From Mesorhizobium sp. (GTDB lineage Bacteria; Pseudomonadota; Alphaproteobacteria; Rhizobiales; Rhizobiaceae), in the NCBI GenBank assembly GCA_004017275.1, contig SAKE01000024.1:18392-82391 (forward strand): a stretch of 64,000 bases of DNA, in the 5' to 3' direction. The notes under the pieces are model-generated. The model did no database searches. It was not told where the DNA came from and was given only the letters and a program-made list of their open reading frames with translations. Positions 43,401 through 52,267 of this stretch are shown piece after piece. Position 1 is the stretch's first letter, and every line of letters starts with the position of its first letter. The translations under genes and the position numbers were made by a program.

Positions 43401-43522
43401 GCAATTCCAGGAAAGGTGTGAACGGTTTTCCCGGGAAAAGCGCATAGCGCTTTCCCTTGGGAATTGCGTCAAAACAAAGAGTTGGAGCGGTTCGCCGTTT
43501 CCGTGAAACGGTGAACGGCTCC
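43401..43522. repeat. Rhizobial intergenic palindromic element (RIME-like)
   Basis: The block contains an inverted repeat GCAATTCC / GGGAATTGC around a GGTTTTCCCGGGAAAAGC palindrome, then a second hairpin (GAGCGGTTCGCCGTTTC / GAAACGGTGAACGGCTC). This is the two-hairpin form of short intergenic elements that are common in rhizobial genomes, as I recall them. It begins right after the LysR stop. Confidence 0.7.
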
Positions 43523-43559
43523 AGTGTTGTGACTCTAACGCTTGTTTCGCCCTTGCGAC
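43523..43559 (+). repeat. 37-base direct repeat, left copy (IS630-end-like)
   Basis: The segment matches 44429-44465 at 36 of 37 bases. Its inner part, TAACGCTTGTTTCGCCC, equals the left end of the IS630 remnant at 44442. Only the end sequence is present here, without transposase. Confidence 0.85.
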
Positions 43560-43560
43560 A

Positions 43561-43707
43561 CTGCCGCAGGTGAGCTACGCGTTGACCCCGATCGGGAGCG
43601 AGATCGCCCCGTTGCTCGCCAATGTGATGCAGTGGCTGGGCACGCGCATTACGCACATCGCCGATTCGCAACAGGAATTCGACAATGGGCCGGCCGCAAA
43701 GGTTTGA
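43561..43707 (+). pseudogene. HxlR-family regulator remnant
   Basis: The open frame translates to the last 48 residues of an HxlR/MarR-like winged-helix regulator (VSYALTPIGSEIAPLLANVM...), where YxLTxxG precedes the final helix. The DNA-binding N-terminus is missing; the frame is cut abruptly by the 37-base repeat. The regulator was probably paired with the flavoprotein gene at 43839. Confidence 0.75.
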
Positions 43708-43838
43708 GCTCCTCGGAAGTGGATGGGGAGGCGCCTTGCGGCTCTCGTCGGTGCGATTGTCGCGGGACCGAAATCCTAGGGACCAAGCGGTAAGCTTGGT
43801 ACCCTTCCTAAAACGAAGACCACATTTGGGAGAGGCCT

Positions 43839-44438
43839 GTGAAAGCGCTTGTCGTGGTTTGCCATCCGGCTGCCGATAGTTTCAATCACGCGCTGGCGGA
43901 AGCGGTGCGGGCGGCTTGGACATCCGCGGGGTGTGATGTCGTCTTTCATGATCTTTACGCAGAAGGTTTTGATCCGCTTCTGTCCGCGTCCGAAGCTCGG
44001 GGCACGTCGACCGCGGACAAGACAGTCGCAGCGCATATTGCCGAGCTTCGTGCCTGTGATCTGCTCGCTGTCATTCATCCCAATTGCTGGGGCGCGCCGC
44101 CGGCAATGATGAAGGGCTGGATCGATCGCGTGTTCGCCCCGGAGGCCGCCTACACATTCGCCAAAGGCGTGGACAGTGGGGACGATCCGATCGGCCTGTT
44201 GCGGACGCGCGCGGCTTTGATCCTGAACACGGGCAACACTCCGGCCGAACGTGAGAAGAATCACTTCGGCGACCCGCTCGATCATATCTGGCGGCGGTGC
44301 ATTCTCGAATTTTGCGGCGTGAAGCATGTGAGCCGCGCGCTATTTGGTGTCGTCGCCACAAGTTCCCGCAACGAGCGACGAGCGTGGGTGGAACAGGCTG
44401 GAAAGATGGCGCGGGAAATGTGGGAGCTAGTGTTGTGA
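43839..44438 (+). CDS. NAD(P)H-dependent flavin oxidoreductase (MdaB/NQO1-like)
   Basis: The 199-residue protein starts at GTG and has the flavodoxin-like fold of quinone reductases: KALVVVCHPAADSFNHALA, the HPNCWGAPPAMMKGWIDRVF loop and ALILNTGNTPAER. These reduce quinones or nitro compounds by two electrons with FMN/FAD. Its TGA lies inside the right 37-base repeat (44436-44438), so the natural C-terminus may have been changed by the IS630 insertion. HxlR remnants upstream suggest its former regulator. Confidence 0.85.
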   Translation: MKALVVVCHPAADSFNHALAEAVRAAWTSAGCDVVFHDLYAEGFDPLLSASEARGTSTADKTVAAHIAELRACDLLAVIHPNCWGAPPAMMKGWIDRVFAPEAAYTFAKGVDSGDDPIGLLRTRAALILNTGNTPAEREKNHFGDPLDHIWRRCILEFCGVKHVSRALFGVVATSSRNERRAWVEQAGKMAREMWELVL

Positions 44439-44465
44439 CACTAACGCTTGTTTCGCCCTTGCGAC
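44429..44465 (+). repeat. 37-base direct repeat, right copy
   Basis: The copy differs from 43523-43559 at one base. Together they bracket an 870-base segment with the HxlR remnant and the flavoprotein gene. Its inner part is the left terminal repeat of the IS630 remnant. Confidence 0.85.
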
Positions 44466-45111
44466 CTTTCTTCATCGGCAGGCCGGGCTGGGTGCGGTCG
44501 AGGGCTTGAATCTGGCTCTTTTCATCGACACACAGCACCAGTGCCTTGTCCGGCGGATCAAGATAGAGCCCGACCACATCCTCGACCTTGGCGGCGAAGT
44601 TCTTGTCGCGCGAGACTTTGAACGTCTTGACAAGATGCGGCTTCAGCCCGTGCGCCCGCAGATCCGCTGGACGCTGCTGGAGATGCCTGCCGCCGCCGCC
44701 ATGCTGCGCGTGCTCCAACGGGTCGCGTTCGGCGGTTTCTCGTGCAGCGTCATGTGCACCACCTGCTTAATCTTCTCGGGCGCCAGCGGCTTGACGCGCA
44801 AGGGACGGGTTGCGTCCCTCAAGAGCCCATCCACCCCCTTGACCACATAGCGGCGGCGCCAGCGGCGCACCGTCAGCAGACTTTTGCCGACCACCGACGC
44901 AATCGCCTCCGCCGTCAATCCATCGCTCGCCAACAGCACGATCCGCGCCCGCCAAACCACCTTCTGGGGCGTGTTCCGGTCCCGGACCAGCCGCTCCAGT
45001 CGCTCACGATCAGCTGTGCTGATCGAAATCCGTTCGATCGTCCTCATCGGCCCAAACTCGCAGGTCTGCGCCGATTTGTGAATCGTCTGTCAGCGTCGGA
45101 ACAAGCGGCTA
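44442..45111 (-). mobile_element. IS630-family element, internally deleted
   Basis: The element runs between TA dinucleotides at 44442 and 45110, as expected for IS630 target choice. Its ends share CGCTTGTT just inside the TA. The transposase (minus strand) keeps the N-terminal helix-turn-helix half, is frameshifted near 44650, continues through VDEKSQIQALDRTQPGLPMKKGR, then jumps straight to the terminal repeat. The C-terminal catalytic part is gone, so the copy is dead. At 670 bases it is well short of a complete IS630. Confidence 0.8.
44466..45047 (-). pseudogene. IS630 transposase pseudogene
   Basis: The first 134 codons (45047 to 44643) read ISISTADRERLERLVRDRN and VGKSLLTVRRWRRRYVVKG, the helix-turn-helix domain. 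The remainder lies in another frame (HLVKTFKVSRDKNFAAKVED, VLCVDEKSQIQALDRTQPG with the first acidic catalytic residue) and ends where the terminal repeat begins. Frameshift and deletion make it non-functional. Confidence 0.85.
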
Positions 45112-45148
45112 CACGCTTTGCGCGTCCAAAAGGACGCGCGTCGCAATG

Positions 45149-46750
45149 TCAGACCTTGGCGACGATCCGCATGAAGGCCGGCATGTCATCGCCGAAACCT
45201 ACTGTGGAATCGTTGTCTTCCTGGTGGCGTTGGCGGGCAGGGCGGTTGCTGTCGCGCTGCGGCCTGGTGTCGCCGCGTTCCGGTGCGCGCTGTTCGTTAC
45301 GATCGGATGATTTGCGCTCGGTGTTTTCCGAACGGATCGCTTCCTTGCGCACGCGCCGTTCACCGATGTCGGCGACCGCGGCGTCGGCCACATCAGGCTG
45401 CTCGTCGCGTACCGCTGCCGGAGCCGCATCTTCGCTGTGCCTGGCGTGGCGTTCGCGCGGTTTGCGCTCGCCGCCCTTTTCCCTGCGATCATGGTCCTTG
45501 CGGTCGTCATCCTTGCGTCCGGCGCGGCGCGGCGCGCCCTTGCCACGACGCGGAGCATCGTCCTCGCCTTCGCTGGCGACCACAGTCGACAGATCGCCGT
45601 CATGCCACTCGATCTTGTTGCCGATCAGCCGTTCGATGGCGTCGACATATTTGGTGTCCGACTTGGTCGCGATGGTGAAGGATTTTCCAGAGCGCCCGGC
45701 GCGGCCGGTGCGTCCGATGCGGTGGACATAGTCCTCGGCATGGATCGGCACGTCGTAATTGAAGACGTGGCTGACGTCGGGGATGTCGAGGCCGCGTGCG
45801 GCGACGTCGGAAGCGACGAGGTAGCGCAGCTTGCCGTCGCGGAAATTGGCCAGCATCTGCATGCGCGCGCGCTGGTCCATGTCGCCATGCAGCGCACCGG
45901 CGTCGAAATCATACTTCAGCAGCGAGCGGAACAGTTCCGACACTTCGACCTTGCGGTTGCAGAAGATGATGGCGTTCTTCAGCTCGGCGTCTTCGGCCTT
46001 GATCAGGTTGCGCAGCGTCTCGCGCTTGTCCCATGGCTTGGAGCCGGATTTGACCAGCCGCTGGGTGATGTTGGTCGCCGCAGACGCGGCCTTCGAGACC
46101 TCGACACGCACCGGCGCATGCAGGAACTTTTCGGTGAGCTTGGTGATTTCCGGCGGCATCGTCGCCGAGAAGAACAGCGTCTGCCTGGTGAACGGAATCA
46201 TCTCGCAGATGCGCTCGATATCGGGGATGAAGCCCATGTCGAGCATGCGGTCCGCTTCGTCGATGACGAGGATCTCGACGCCGTTGAGCAACAGCTTGCC
46301 GCGCTCGCGGTGATCGAGCAGGCGGCCGGGCGTCGCGATCAGCACGTCGGCGCCACGCTCCAGCTTCTTGTCCTGTTCGTCGAACGACACGCCGCCTATC
46401 AAAAGCGCGATGTTGAGCTTGTGGTTCTTGCCGTACTTGACGAAGTTTTCCTCGACTTGCGCGGCAAGTTCACGCGTCGGTTCCAGGATCAGCGTTCGCG
46501 GCATGCGGGCGCGGGCGCGGCCCTTTTCCAGCCTTGTGAGCATCGGCAGCACGAAGGAGGCTGTCTTGCCCGTGCCGGTCTGGGCAATGCCTAGCACGTC
46601 CTTGCCGAGCAGGGCGTGCGGAATGGCGCCCGCCTGGATCGGCGTCGGCTCGGTATAGCCGGCGTCGGTGACTGCGGAAAGGACCTTCGGCGACAGGCCA
46701 AGGTCTGAAAAGGTCAACGCTTCTGGAGCGGTCGTGGTGTCTGAGGACAA
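45149..46750 (-). CDS. DEAD-box RNA helicase, RhlE-like
   Basis: The core has the Q motif (FSDLGLSPKVLSAVTDAGY, TPIQ), AQTGTGKT, PTRELA, VIDEADRMLDMGF, FSAT and HRIGRTGR. The C-terminal 150 residues are rich in Arg, Asp, Gly and Lys, an RNA-binding tail. No ATG precedes the core. I place the start at TTG 46750 (LSSDTTTAPEAL) because the upstream extension to 46870 covers a TTGACA-type promoter element. The product is about 533 residues and remodels RNA in ribosome assembly or decay. Confidence 0.88.
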   Translation of the reverse strand: MSSDTTTAPEALTFSDLGLSPKVLSAVTDAGYTEPTPIQAGAIPHALLGKDVLGIAQTGTGKTASFVLPMLTRLEKGRARARMPRTLILEPTRELAAQVEENFVKYGKNHKLNIALLIGGVSFDEQDKKLERGADVLIATPGRLLDHRERGKLLLNGVEILVIDEADRMLDMGFIPDIERICEMIPFTRQTLFFSATMPPEITKLTEKFLHAPVRVEVSKAASAATNITQRLVKSGSKPWDKRETLRNLIKAEDAELKNAIIFCNRKVEVSELFRSLLKYDFDAGALHGDMDQRARMQMLANFRDGKLRYLVASDVAARGLDIPDVSHVFNYDVPIHAEDYVHRIGRTGRAGRSGKSFTIATKSDTKYVDAIERLIGNKIEWHDGDLSTVVASEGEDDAPRRGKGAPRRAGRKDDDRKDHDRREKGGERKPRERHARHSEDAAPAAVRDEQPDVADAAVADIGERRVRKEAIRSENTERKSSDRNEQRAPERGDTRPQRDSNRPARQRHQEDNDSTVGFGDDMPAFMRIVAKV

Positions 46751-46952
46751 GTGTTGTTGACTTTGGCTGGTTCGGGGAAGCGCAACGGCGTCTAATGGCG
46801 TCTGTCGCGGCAAGCGCCACGCGCCTGCAAGATTGGTATTGCAATTAGGAGCAAGCCCTCGATTTGTCAACAGAAACGGGCAGCAATGGCACGATTGTGA
46901 AGTTGTAACCTTAATCGGGATGCTTAATCGAGGTGTCGGTCGCAGCGCCGGC

Positions 46953-47726
46953 TCAATAGCGGAACTGTTCGGCGAGAATACGCTCGTTCCAGGAATGATT
47001 AGGATCGAACAGCAGCGTTGCTGTCGCGGTTGGTGATTCCCGCACCGTCACCGAGGTCACCGCCTTGACCTCGGTATGGTCGGCGGCGGCGTTCACCGGC
47101 CGCTTTTCCGACTCGAGAATGTCGAAGCGTACGGTCGCCTTGTTGGACAGCAGCGCGCCGCGCCAGCGGCGCGGGCGAAACGGGCTGACCGGGGTCAACG
47201 CCAGCAATGGCGCATCGAGCGGCAGGATCGGCCCGTGCGCCGAAAGATTGTAGGCGGTGGATCCGGCAGGCGTCGCGATCATCACGCCGTCGCAGTTCAG
47301 CTCCTCGAGCCGGACCTGTTCGTCGACGGTGATGCGGATCTTGGCGGTCTGATAGGATTGGCGCCACAGCGCCACCTCGTTGATCGCCAGTGCCGAAATC
47401 GTTTCACCTTCCGAGGTCGCGGCCAGCATCTCCAGCGGGCGGATCGTTTCGGCGACTGCGGCCGCGAGGCGCTCGGTGAGGCCACCGGAACGATACTCGT
47501 TCATCAGGAAGCCGATGGTGCCACGGTTCATGCCGTAGACCTTCTTGCCGGTTCCCATCGTGTCGCGCAGCGTTTGCAGCAGGAAACCGTCACCGCCAAG
47601 CGCGACGACGATTTCGGCATCCTCGACAGAGGACTGGCCATAACGCGCCGACAGGCTTTCCAGCGCCGTCTTGGCGTCAGCGGTGTCGGACGAGACGAAG
47701 GCGATGCGGCTGGCGGCTTTGCTCAT
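46953..47726 (-). CDS. nadK: NAD kinase
   Basis: The 257-residue protein starts at the ATG at 47726 after GGGGAG. It has the GGDG motif in VVALGGDGFLLQTL, the NE/D motif in ALAINEVALWR and the glycine-rich GDGVMIATPAGSTAYNLSAHGPIL. It phosphorylates NAD to NADP. Length and motif order fit the proteobacterial type. It is monocistronic, with the helicase gene downstream on the same strand. Confidence 0.96.
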   Translation of the reverse strand: MSKAASRIAFVSSDTADAKTALESLSARYGQSSVEDAEIVVALGGDGFLLQTLRDTMGTGKKVYGMNRGTIGFLMNEYRSGGLTERLAAAVAETIRPLEMLAATSEGETISALAINEVALWRQSYQTAKIRITVDEQVRLEELNCDGVMIATPAGSTAYNLSAHGPILPLDAPLLALTPVSPFRPRRWRGALLSNKATVRFDILESEKRPVNAAADHTEVKAVTSVTVRESPTATATLLFDPNHSWNERILAEQFRY

Positions 47727-48000
47727 GGCTCCCCGATGACGACCGATTGGCGGCGGCCGGTTGCCGGGCCGCGCCAGCGCCGGGGTAGCATGAGCGAGGC
47801 ATGTCTGCAAAGGGAGCCACCATCTCGGATGGCAAGACGACCGCAGAGCGGCGGGATACGGAGCTACCGTTCCCGCATCATGTCAAAGGCTACGCGAATG
47901 TGATGGTTAAGACTGGCCTTAAAGTCTCGTAAAGCCGGATCGGTCATGTTAGCCGGCAGTGGATGGGTGGCGTGGGGCCTAGCCAGTCGAGGCCGACATA

Positions 48001-48165
48001 TTGCCGGTAACACGCCTGATCATCGTCTTTCTGATGCTGGGAAGCTTCGCGCTGCTCTTTGCCGAACTGGTGCGCCAGTCCGAAGAGACGAGCTTCCGGC
48101 CACAGCCCACGGCGTCGCGCTGTGGTGATGCAGCCGGAGCGCCATGCCCGCAAAGGGCGCTGTAG
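48001..48165 (+). CDS. Possible small single-span membrane protein
   Basis: A 54-codon frame starts at TTG (GAGG eight bases upstream) and reads LPVTRLIIVFLMLGSFALLFAELVRQ, one hydrophobic helix with flanking charges, then a short polar tail with two cysteines. The preceding in-frame stop is at 47980-47982. The helix looks genuine against the shadow frames around it, but the TTG start and short length keep it tentative. Confidence 0.4.
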   Translation: MPVTRLIIVFLMLGSFALLFAELVRQSEETSFRPQPTASRCGDAAGAPCPQRAL

Positions 48166-48236
48166 ATCCTGAAAGTGTCCTGATGTCCGCCCCATGGCTG
48201 GCAGCGTCTGCACCCGGCTTCGTTACGCGAGGCCGG

Positions 48237-48466
48237 CAGGGCTATCGCATATGGAATTCCTGAGATGTCTGCCCGGCACGGACCCCCCACCCCTAACCCC
48301 TCCCCACAAGGGGGAGGGAGACTTCCGTTGGCGCTGAGCTAGGCGAATCGCCTGTCTTTTCGGGGCCAAAGAAGAATAAAAGGGCACGCGGCAGCGTTCC
48401 CTCCCCCTTGTGGGGAGGGTTAGGGTGGGGGTCCTTCTTCGCAAGAATCCATATGCGATAGCCCTG
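48237..48466. repeat. MITE-like inverted-repeat element
   Basis: The outer arms CAGGGCTATCGCATATGGA (48237-48255) and its exact complement (48448-48466) are 19 bases long. Inside lie a second pair: a CCCCACCCCTAACCCCTCCC-type strand at 48280-48319 and its complement at 48398-48434. There is no coding frame. The 230-base unit could fold into a long cruciform. Confidence 0.75.
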
Positions 48467-48673
48467 GTGAGGCCGGCGAGCCGCTGCGGGTCCAAAACCC
48501 GTACGATGGCGCTTGCGGCGCTTCGCGGCGCGGACCAGCATTGATTGGCGGAAGGCTTCATTTCGGCCTCGACGTCCGGACGCCATCGCCACTCCCGCTT
48601 AGCCATTCACCGGGTCCCACCGCATCGGTCTTACGATCGATTTGCGGACCACGGCTATATCCGACAAAAGATA

Positions 48674-48693
48674 TTGACTGTATGTTTAGTCAT
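48674..48693. promoter_or_regulatory. Candidate operator upstream of the solute-binding protein gene
   Basis: TTGACT-8 bases-AGTCAT forms an inverted repeat about 170 bases before the ATG at 48866. The shape is similar to TetR-family operators such as that of RutR. The TetR gene at 51558 in the same gene group is the natural candidate ligand, by inference. The TTGACT may also be a -35 element. Confidence 0.35.
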
Positions 48694-48865
48694 AGTTACC
48701 CATATGATCGAGGATTGAGTTGGACGGCCGGCGGTACCTCCGAGATTAATGCAATCTGGACGGTCTTCTTGGTGCCATCGATCGGCATCGTCACGGTTTC
48801 TTTTTCGTCAGCAGGAAACGGACCTGAGGCCGTAGCCGCCGGTCCCAACAATGGGAGCATGCAGC

Positions 48866-49900
48866 ATGAACTGGAAACTGACCGCGACGGCCATCGGCCT
48901 GTCGCTGCTGACTGTCACGGGCGTGGCCCGTGCGGACGGCGAGCTCAACATCTACAATTGGGGCAATTACACCAGCCCCGACCTGATCAAGAAGTTCGAG
49001 GAGACCTACAAGGTCAAGGTCACCGTCACCGATTACGATTCCAACGATACCGCCTTGGCCAAGGTCCGACAGGGTGCCTCTGGCTATGACATCGTTGTGC
49101 CCTCGGCGAGTGTCGTGCCGATCTGGATTAGCGAAGGTCTGCTATTGGAGACTGATCCCAACAAGATGGAAAACTTCAAGAACGTCGATCCCAGGTGGGT
49201 CGATGTTCCATTCGATCCCGGCCGTAAATATACCGTTCCATGGCAGTGGGGCACGACCGGCATTTCGGTGAACAAGTCGGTTTATGCCGGCGACCCGAAC
49301 ACATCGGCGATCTTCCTCGACCCACCCGCCGAACTCATCGGCAAGATCAATGTCGTGCCCGAAATGGGTGACATCATGTTCCTCGCCATCGCTTACGAGG
49401 GTGGCAAATACTGCACCAGCGACATGCAGATGCTGAAGAAGGTGCATGACAAGCTGGTGGAGGCGAAGGCGAAATGGCTTTCGCTCGACTATGCGGCCGT
49501 CGATGGCCTGGGCAGGGGCGACATCGCCGCAGGCGTCAACTGGAACGGCATATCGCTGCGCGAGCGGCTTGAGAACGACAAGATCGTCTATGGCTATCCC
49601 AAGGAAGGCTATCCGATCTGGATGGACAATGTCGCTGTACTCAAGGACGCCAAAAATATCGACAACGCCAAGCTGTTCCAGAATTTCATCATGGATCCGC
49701 AGAATGCGGCACTGATCTCAGCCTTTGCGCGTTATTCGAATGGCATCAAGGGCTCGGAAGCCTTCATGCCCGACGACATGAAGACCGCGCCGGAAGTGAA
49801 CATTCCCGCTGATTTCGCCGCCAAGGGCCAGTTCATGCAGGCCTGTCCGCCGGACGTGCAGGCACTCTACACGAAGATCTGGACCGAGCTGCAGAAATGA
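48866..49900 (+). CDS. Polyamine-type extracellular solute-binding protein (PotD/PotF-like)
   Basis: The 344-residue protein starts at ATG 48866 with GGGAG eight bases upstream. A signal peptide ends ARAD (about residue 21). The mature start DGELNIYNWGNYTSPDLIKKFEE and DYDSNDTALAKVRQGASGYDIVVPS, then YTVPWQWGTTGISVN, are typical of spermidine/putrescine-binding proteins. No permease gene lies on its strand; it may deliver to the Pot-like transporter at 53047-55743. An amidase gene follows directly. Confidence 0.9.
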   Translation: MNWKLTATAIGLSLLTVTGVARADGELNIYNWGNYTSPDLIKKFEETYKVKVTVTDYDSNDTALAKVRQGASGYDIVVPSASVVPIWISEGLLLETDPNKMENFKNVDPRWVDVPFDPGRKYTVPWQWGTTGISVNKSVYAGDPNTSAIFLDPPAELIGKINVVPEMGDIMFLAIAYEGGKYCTSDMQMLKKVHDKLVEAKAKWLSLDYAAVDGLGRGDIAAGVNWNGISLRERLENDKIVYGYPKEGYPIWMDNVAVLKDAKNIDNAKLFQNFIMDPQNAALISAFARYSNGIKGSEAFMPDDMKTAPEVNIPADFAAKGQFMQACPPDVQALYTKIWTELQK

Positions 49901-49989
49901 CCTGACCTCGGCTTTCCCGCGCCGCTGCACGCGGCGCGGCCATCTCCCGTCTATGCCAAACGCGATGCGCCGATCGCAGGAGACTTTCC

Positions 49990-51417
49990 ATGACCGATCT
50001 CGACCTTTGCTACATGCCGGCCAGCGAGGCGCTGCGGCTGTTCAAGGCCAAGAAGCTTTCGCCCGTCGACCTGATGCAGGCCACCATCCGCCGCGCCGAG
50101 GCAACCAAGCCGACGATCAACTGCTTCACCTTCACGCATTTCGACGAGGCCATGGATCTGGCCAGGAAAGCCGAGGCGAAATACGCCAAGGGCGCCCGCA
50201 CCGGGGCGCTCGAGGGGCTGCCGATCGGCATCAAGGACGAGAGCTACATCAAGGGCAAGCCGACGTCGCACGGCTCGCTGCTGTCGAAAGATGCCATTGG
50301 CGGCCATACCTCGACGATGAACGAGCGCATCATCAGGGCCGGAGGCATTGTCCACGCCCGCACGGCGACGCCCGAATTCAGCTGTGCCGGCTATACCTGG
50401 TCGAGACGCTGGGGCGTGACACGCAATCCGTGGAATCGCGATTTCACGCCCGGCGGTTCGTCGGGAGGTTCTGCGGCGACGCTGGCTTCCGGCACGTCGT
50501 CGATCGCCACCGGTTCGGACATTGCTGGATCGATCCGCATTCCCGCGTCGGCCTGCGGTCTTGTCGGCTTCAAGCCGCCTTACGGGCGCAATCCGGACGA
50601 ACCGCCGTTCAATCTCGACTTCTACTGCCACACCGGGCCGCTGGCCCGAAACGTCAGGGATGCGATCCTGCTGCAGAATGTCATGGCCGGACCGAGCCCG
50701 CTCGACATCGCCACGCTGCGCCCGAAACTGCGCCTGCCACTCGACTACAAGCCGATCAAGGGCTGGAAGATTGCTTTCTCGATGGACCTCGGTTCTTTCG
50801 AGGTGGATGCCGAAGTGCGGAAAAACACACTCGCCGCCTGCGACGTGTTCCGCTCGCTTGGCGCCACGGTCGAGGAAGTCGATCTGGGCTGGGGCGGCGA
50901 CGTGCTCAGGGCCGGCATGGCCTATCTCGAGCATCTGTTCGGGGCATCGCTGTCGCAACTGCTCAAGGAGCACGGCAAGGACATGACGACCTATGCACGG
51001 CAATTCGCCGAGGACGGGCAGAAGTCAAAAGCGACGGACTTTGTTGGAACCCTCGATGTGGCGGCCAGGATGTACCAGACGCTGGGTCCGCTGCTGGAGA
51101 CCTTCGATGTCCTGATCTGCCCGACCAACGCGCTGCCCTCTGTACCAGCGGAGTTCGATCAGACAACGGGTACGGTCGAGATCAACGGCAAGCAGGTCAA
51201 CCCGTCGCTTGGCTGGGTGATGACGACGCCGTTCAACATGCTGAGCCGCTGTCCGGTTCTGTCCGTGCCATCGGGCCTGGCGGCCAGCGGCGTGCCGACA
51301 GGCATACAGATCGTCGGCCGCACCTATTGCGATGCCGATGTTTTCCGCGCGGCCATGGCCTATGAGACAGCCAAGGGGCAGTGGTACACAAACACCGAAA
51401 CGCGTCCGTCGTTATAA
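49990..51417 (+). CDS. Amidase signature enzyme
   Basis: The 475-residue protein has the Ser-cisSer-Lys triad: Lys in LPIGIKDESYIKG, the glycine/serine-rich TPGGSSGGSAATLASG and the nucleophile region IATGSDIAGSIRIPAS. It hydrolyses amides; the context with a polyamine-type binding protein suggests an acylated amine or acylamide substrate, but this is inference. It follows the binding protein by 89 bases on the same strand. Confidence 0.92.
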   Translation: MTDLDLCYMPASEALRLFKAKKLSPVDLMQATIRRAEATKPTINCFTFTHFDEAMDLARKAEAKYAKGARTGALEGLPIGIKDESYIKGKPTSHGSLLSKDAIGGHTSTMNERIIRAGGIVHARTATPEFSCAGYTWSRRWGVTRNPWNRDFTPGGSSGGSAATLASGTSSIATGSDIAGSIRIPASACGLVGFKPPYGRNPDEPPFNLDFYCHTGPLARNVRDAILLQNVMAGPSPLDIATLRPKLRLPLDYKPIKGWKIAFSMDLGSFEVDAEVRKNTLAACDVFRSLGATVEEVDLGWGGDVLRAGMAYLEHLFGASLSQLLKEHGKDMTTYARQFAEDGQKSKATDFVGTLDVAARMYQTLGPLLETFDVLICPTNALPSVPAEFDQTTGTVEINGKQVNPSLGWVMTTPFNMLSRCPVLSVPSGLAASGVPTGIQIVGRTYCDADVFRAAMAYETAKGQWYTNTETRPSL

Positions 51418-51557
51418 CAGGGCGATACGGCCCTTGCCGCGATGGTGCTTGATCCCCGGCTTTGGTTGTAGTGAGTCGACGCCGGACACCTCGAACAGAC
51501 GGATCCGTGGCGGCGCCGGCGATTACCGCCACAAGGTTCGAAAGGAACTGGACGAAG

Positions 51558-52259
51558 ATGGCGCAAAGCAAGGCTACGGCGGCAAAACGCAAAGGCGCAA
51601 TGGCCAAGAATGGAGGTCCGGCAAACGATGCCGCGCCGCCCAAGGACCGTCGGCGCGAACGCGGCGAAGCGAGCGTACAGCGGATCATAGACGCCACCAT
51701 CGAGCTCATCGCGGAAGAGGGGTTGGCCAGCGTCACCATGCAGCGCATCGCCGAACATGTCGGCTCGTCCAATGCCTTGGTCGTCTTCCATTTCCGCAGC
51801 AAGGAAAACCTGTTTCGCGCCGTCCTGCAGTATCTCAGCGATCGATACGACGAGCTGTGGGTCACTCTGGTGCGGGCGCCTGGCCTGTCACCGGAGGAAC
51901 GGGCCTTGGGCGCGGTCGATTGCGCGCAACGTTTCGCCCGCCAGCACCCTAACTGGGTGTCGGTCTTCGTCGTGTTCTCCAGCGACCGCAAGAGCATGCA
52001 GATCTACAACGAGATCGGCTTGCCGAGCGATCTCGCCTACACCGCCGAGGCGCGCGAGCTGCTGATCGAGATTTCGCGCAGCGGCGGTTATAGCGGCGTC
52101 GACATAGACACCCTGTCGGAGAGCCTGAATTATCTGGTTCATGGCGCCTGGTATTGGGATCATCTCAACCCGTCCAGCCGTGACACCAACGTGCTGCGCA
52201 AGACCATGCTGCTCCTGCTGCACCAAGCGTTTCCGCGACATTTCGAACTGATGCGCTGA
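51558..52259 (+). CDS. TetR/AcrR-family regulator (BetI-like C-terminus)
   Basis: The 233-residue protein (ATG at 51558) has a Lys/Arg-rich N-terminus and the TetR helix-turn-helix in ASVQRIIDATIELIAEEGLASVTMQRIAEHVGSS. The ligand domain has LSPEERALGAVDCAQRF and a C-terminal NVLRKTMLLLLHQAFP, as in BetI/RutR-type proteins. It lies after the amidase and probably controls the binding-protein/amidase genes. Confidence 0.87.
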   Translation: MAQSKATAAKRKGAMAKNGGPANDAAPPKDRRRERGEASVQRIIDATIELIAEEGLASVTMQRIAEHVGSSNALVVFHFRSKENLFRAVLQYLSDRYDELWVTLVRAPGLSPEERALGAVDCAQRFARQHPNWVSVFVVFSSDRKSMQIYNEIGLPSDLAYTAEARELLIEISRSGGYSGVDIDTLSESLNYLVHGAWYWDHLNPSSRDTNVLRKTMLLLLHQAFPRHFELMR

Positions 52260-52267
52260 CCCGCTTT

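Larger units (their letters stand above)
47727..48865. other. Gene-poor repeat-rich region
   Basis: Apart from a possible 54-codon membrane-protein gene (48001-48165), this 1.1-kb stretch shows no credible coding sequence. It holds an inverted-repeat element (48237-48466) and, next to the solute-binding-protein gene, an AT-richer segment with a TTGACT/AGTCA palindrome. The remaining frames are proline- and arginine-rich shadows. Confidence 0.7.
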
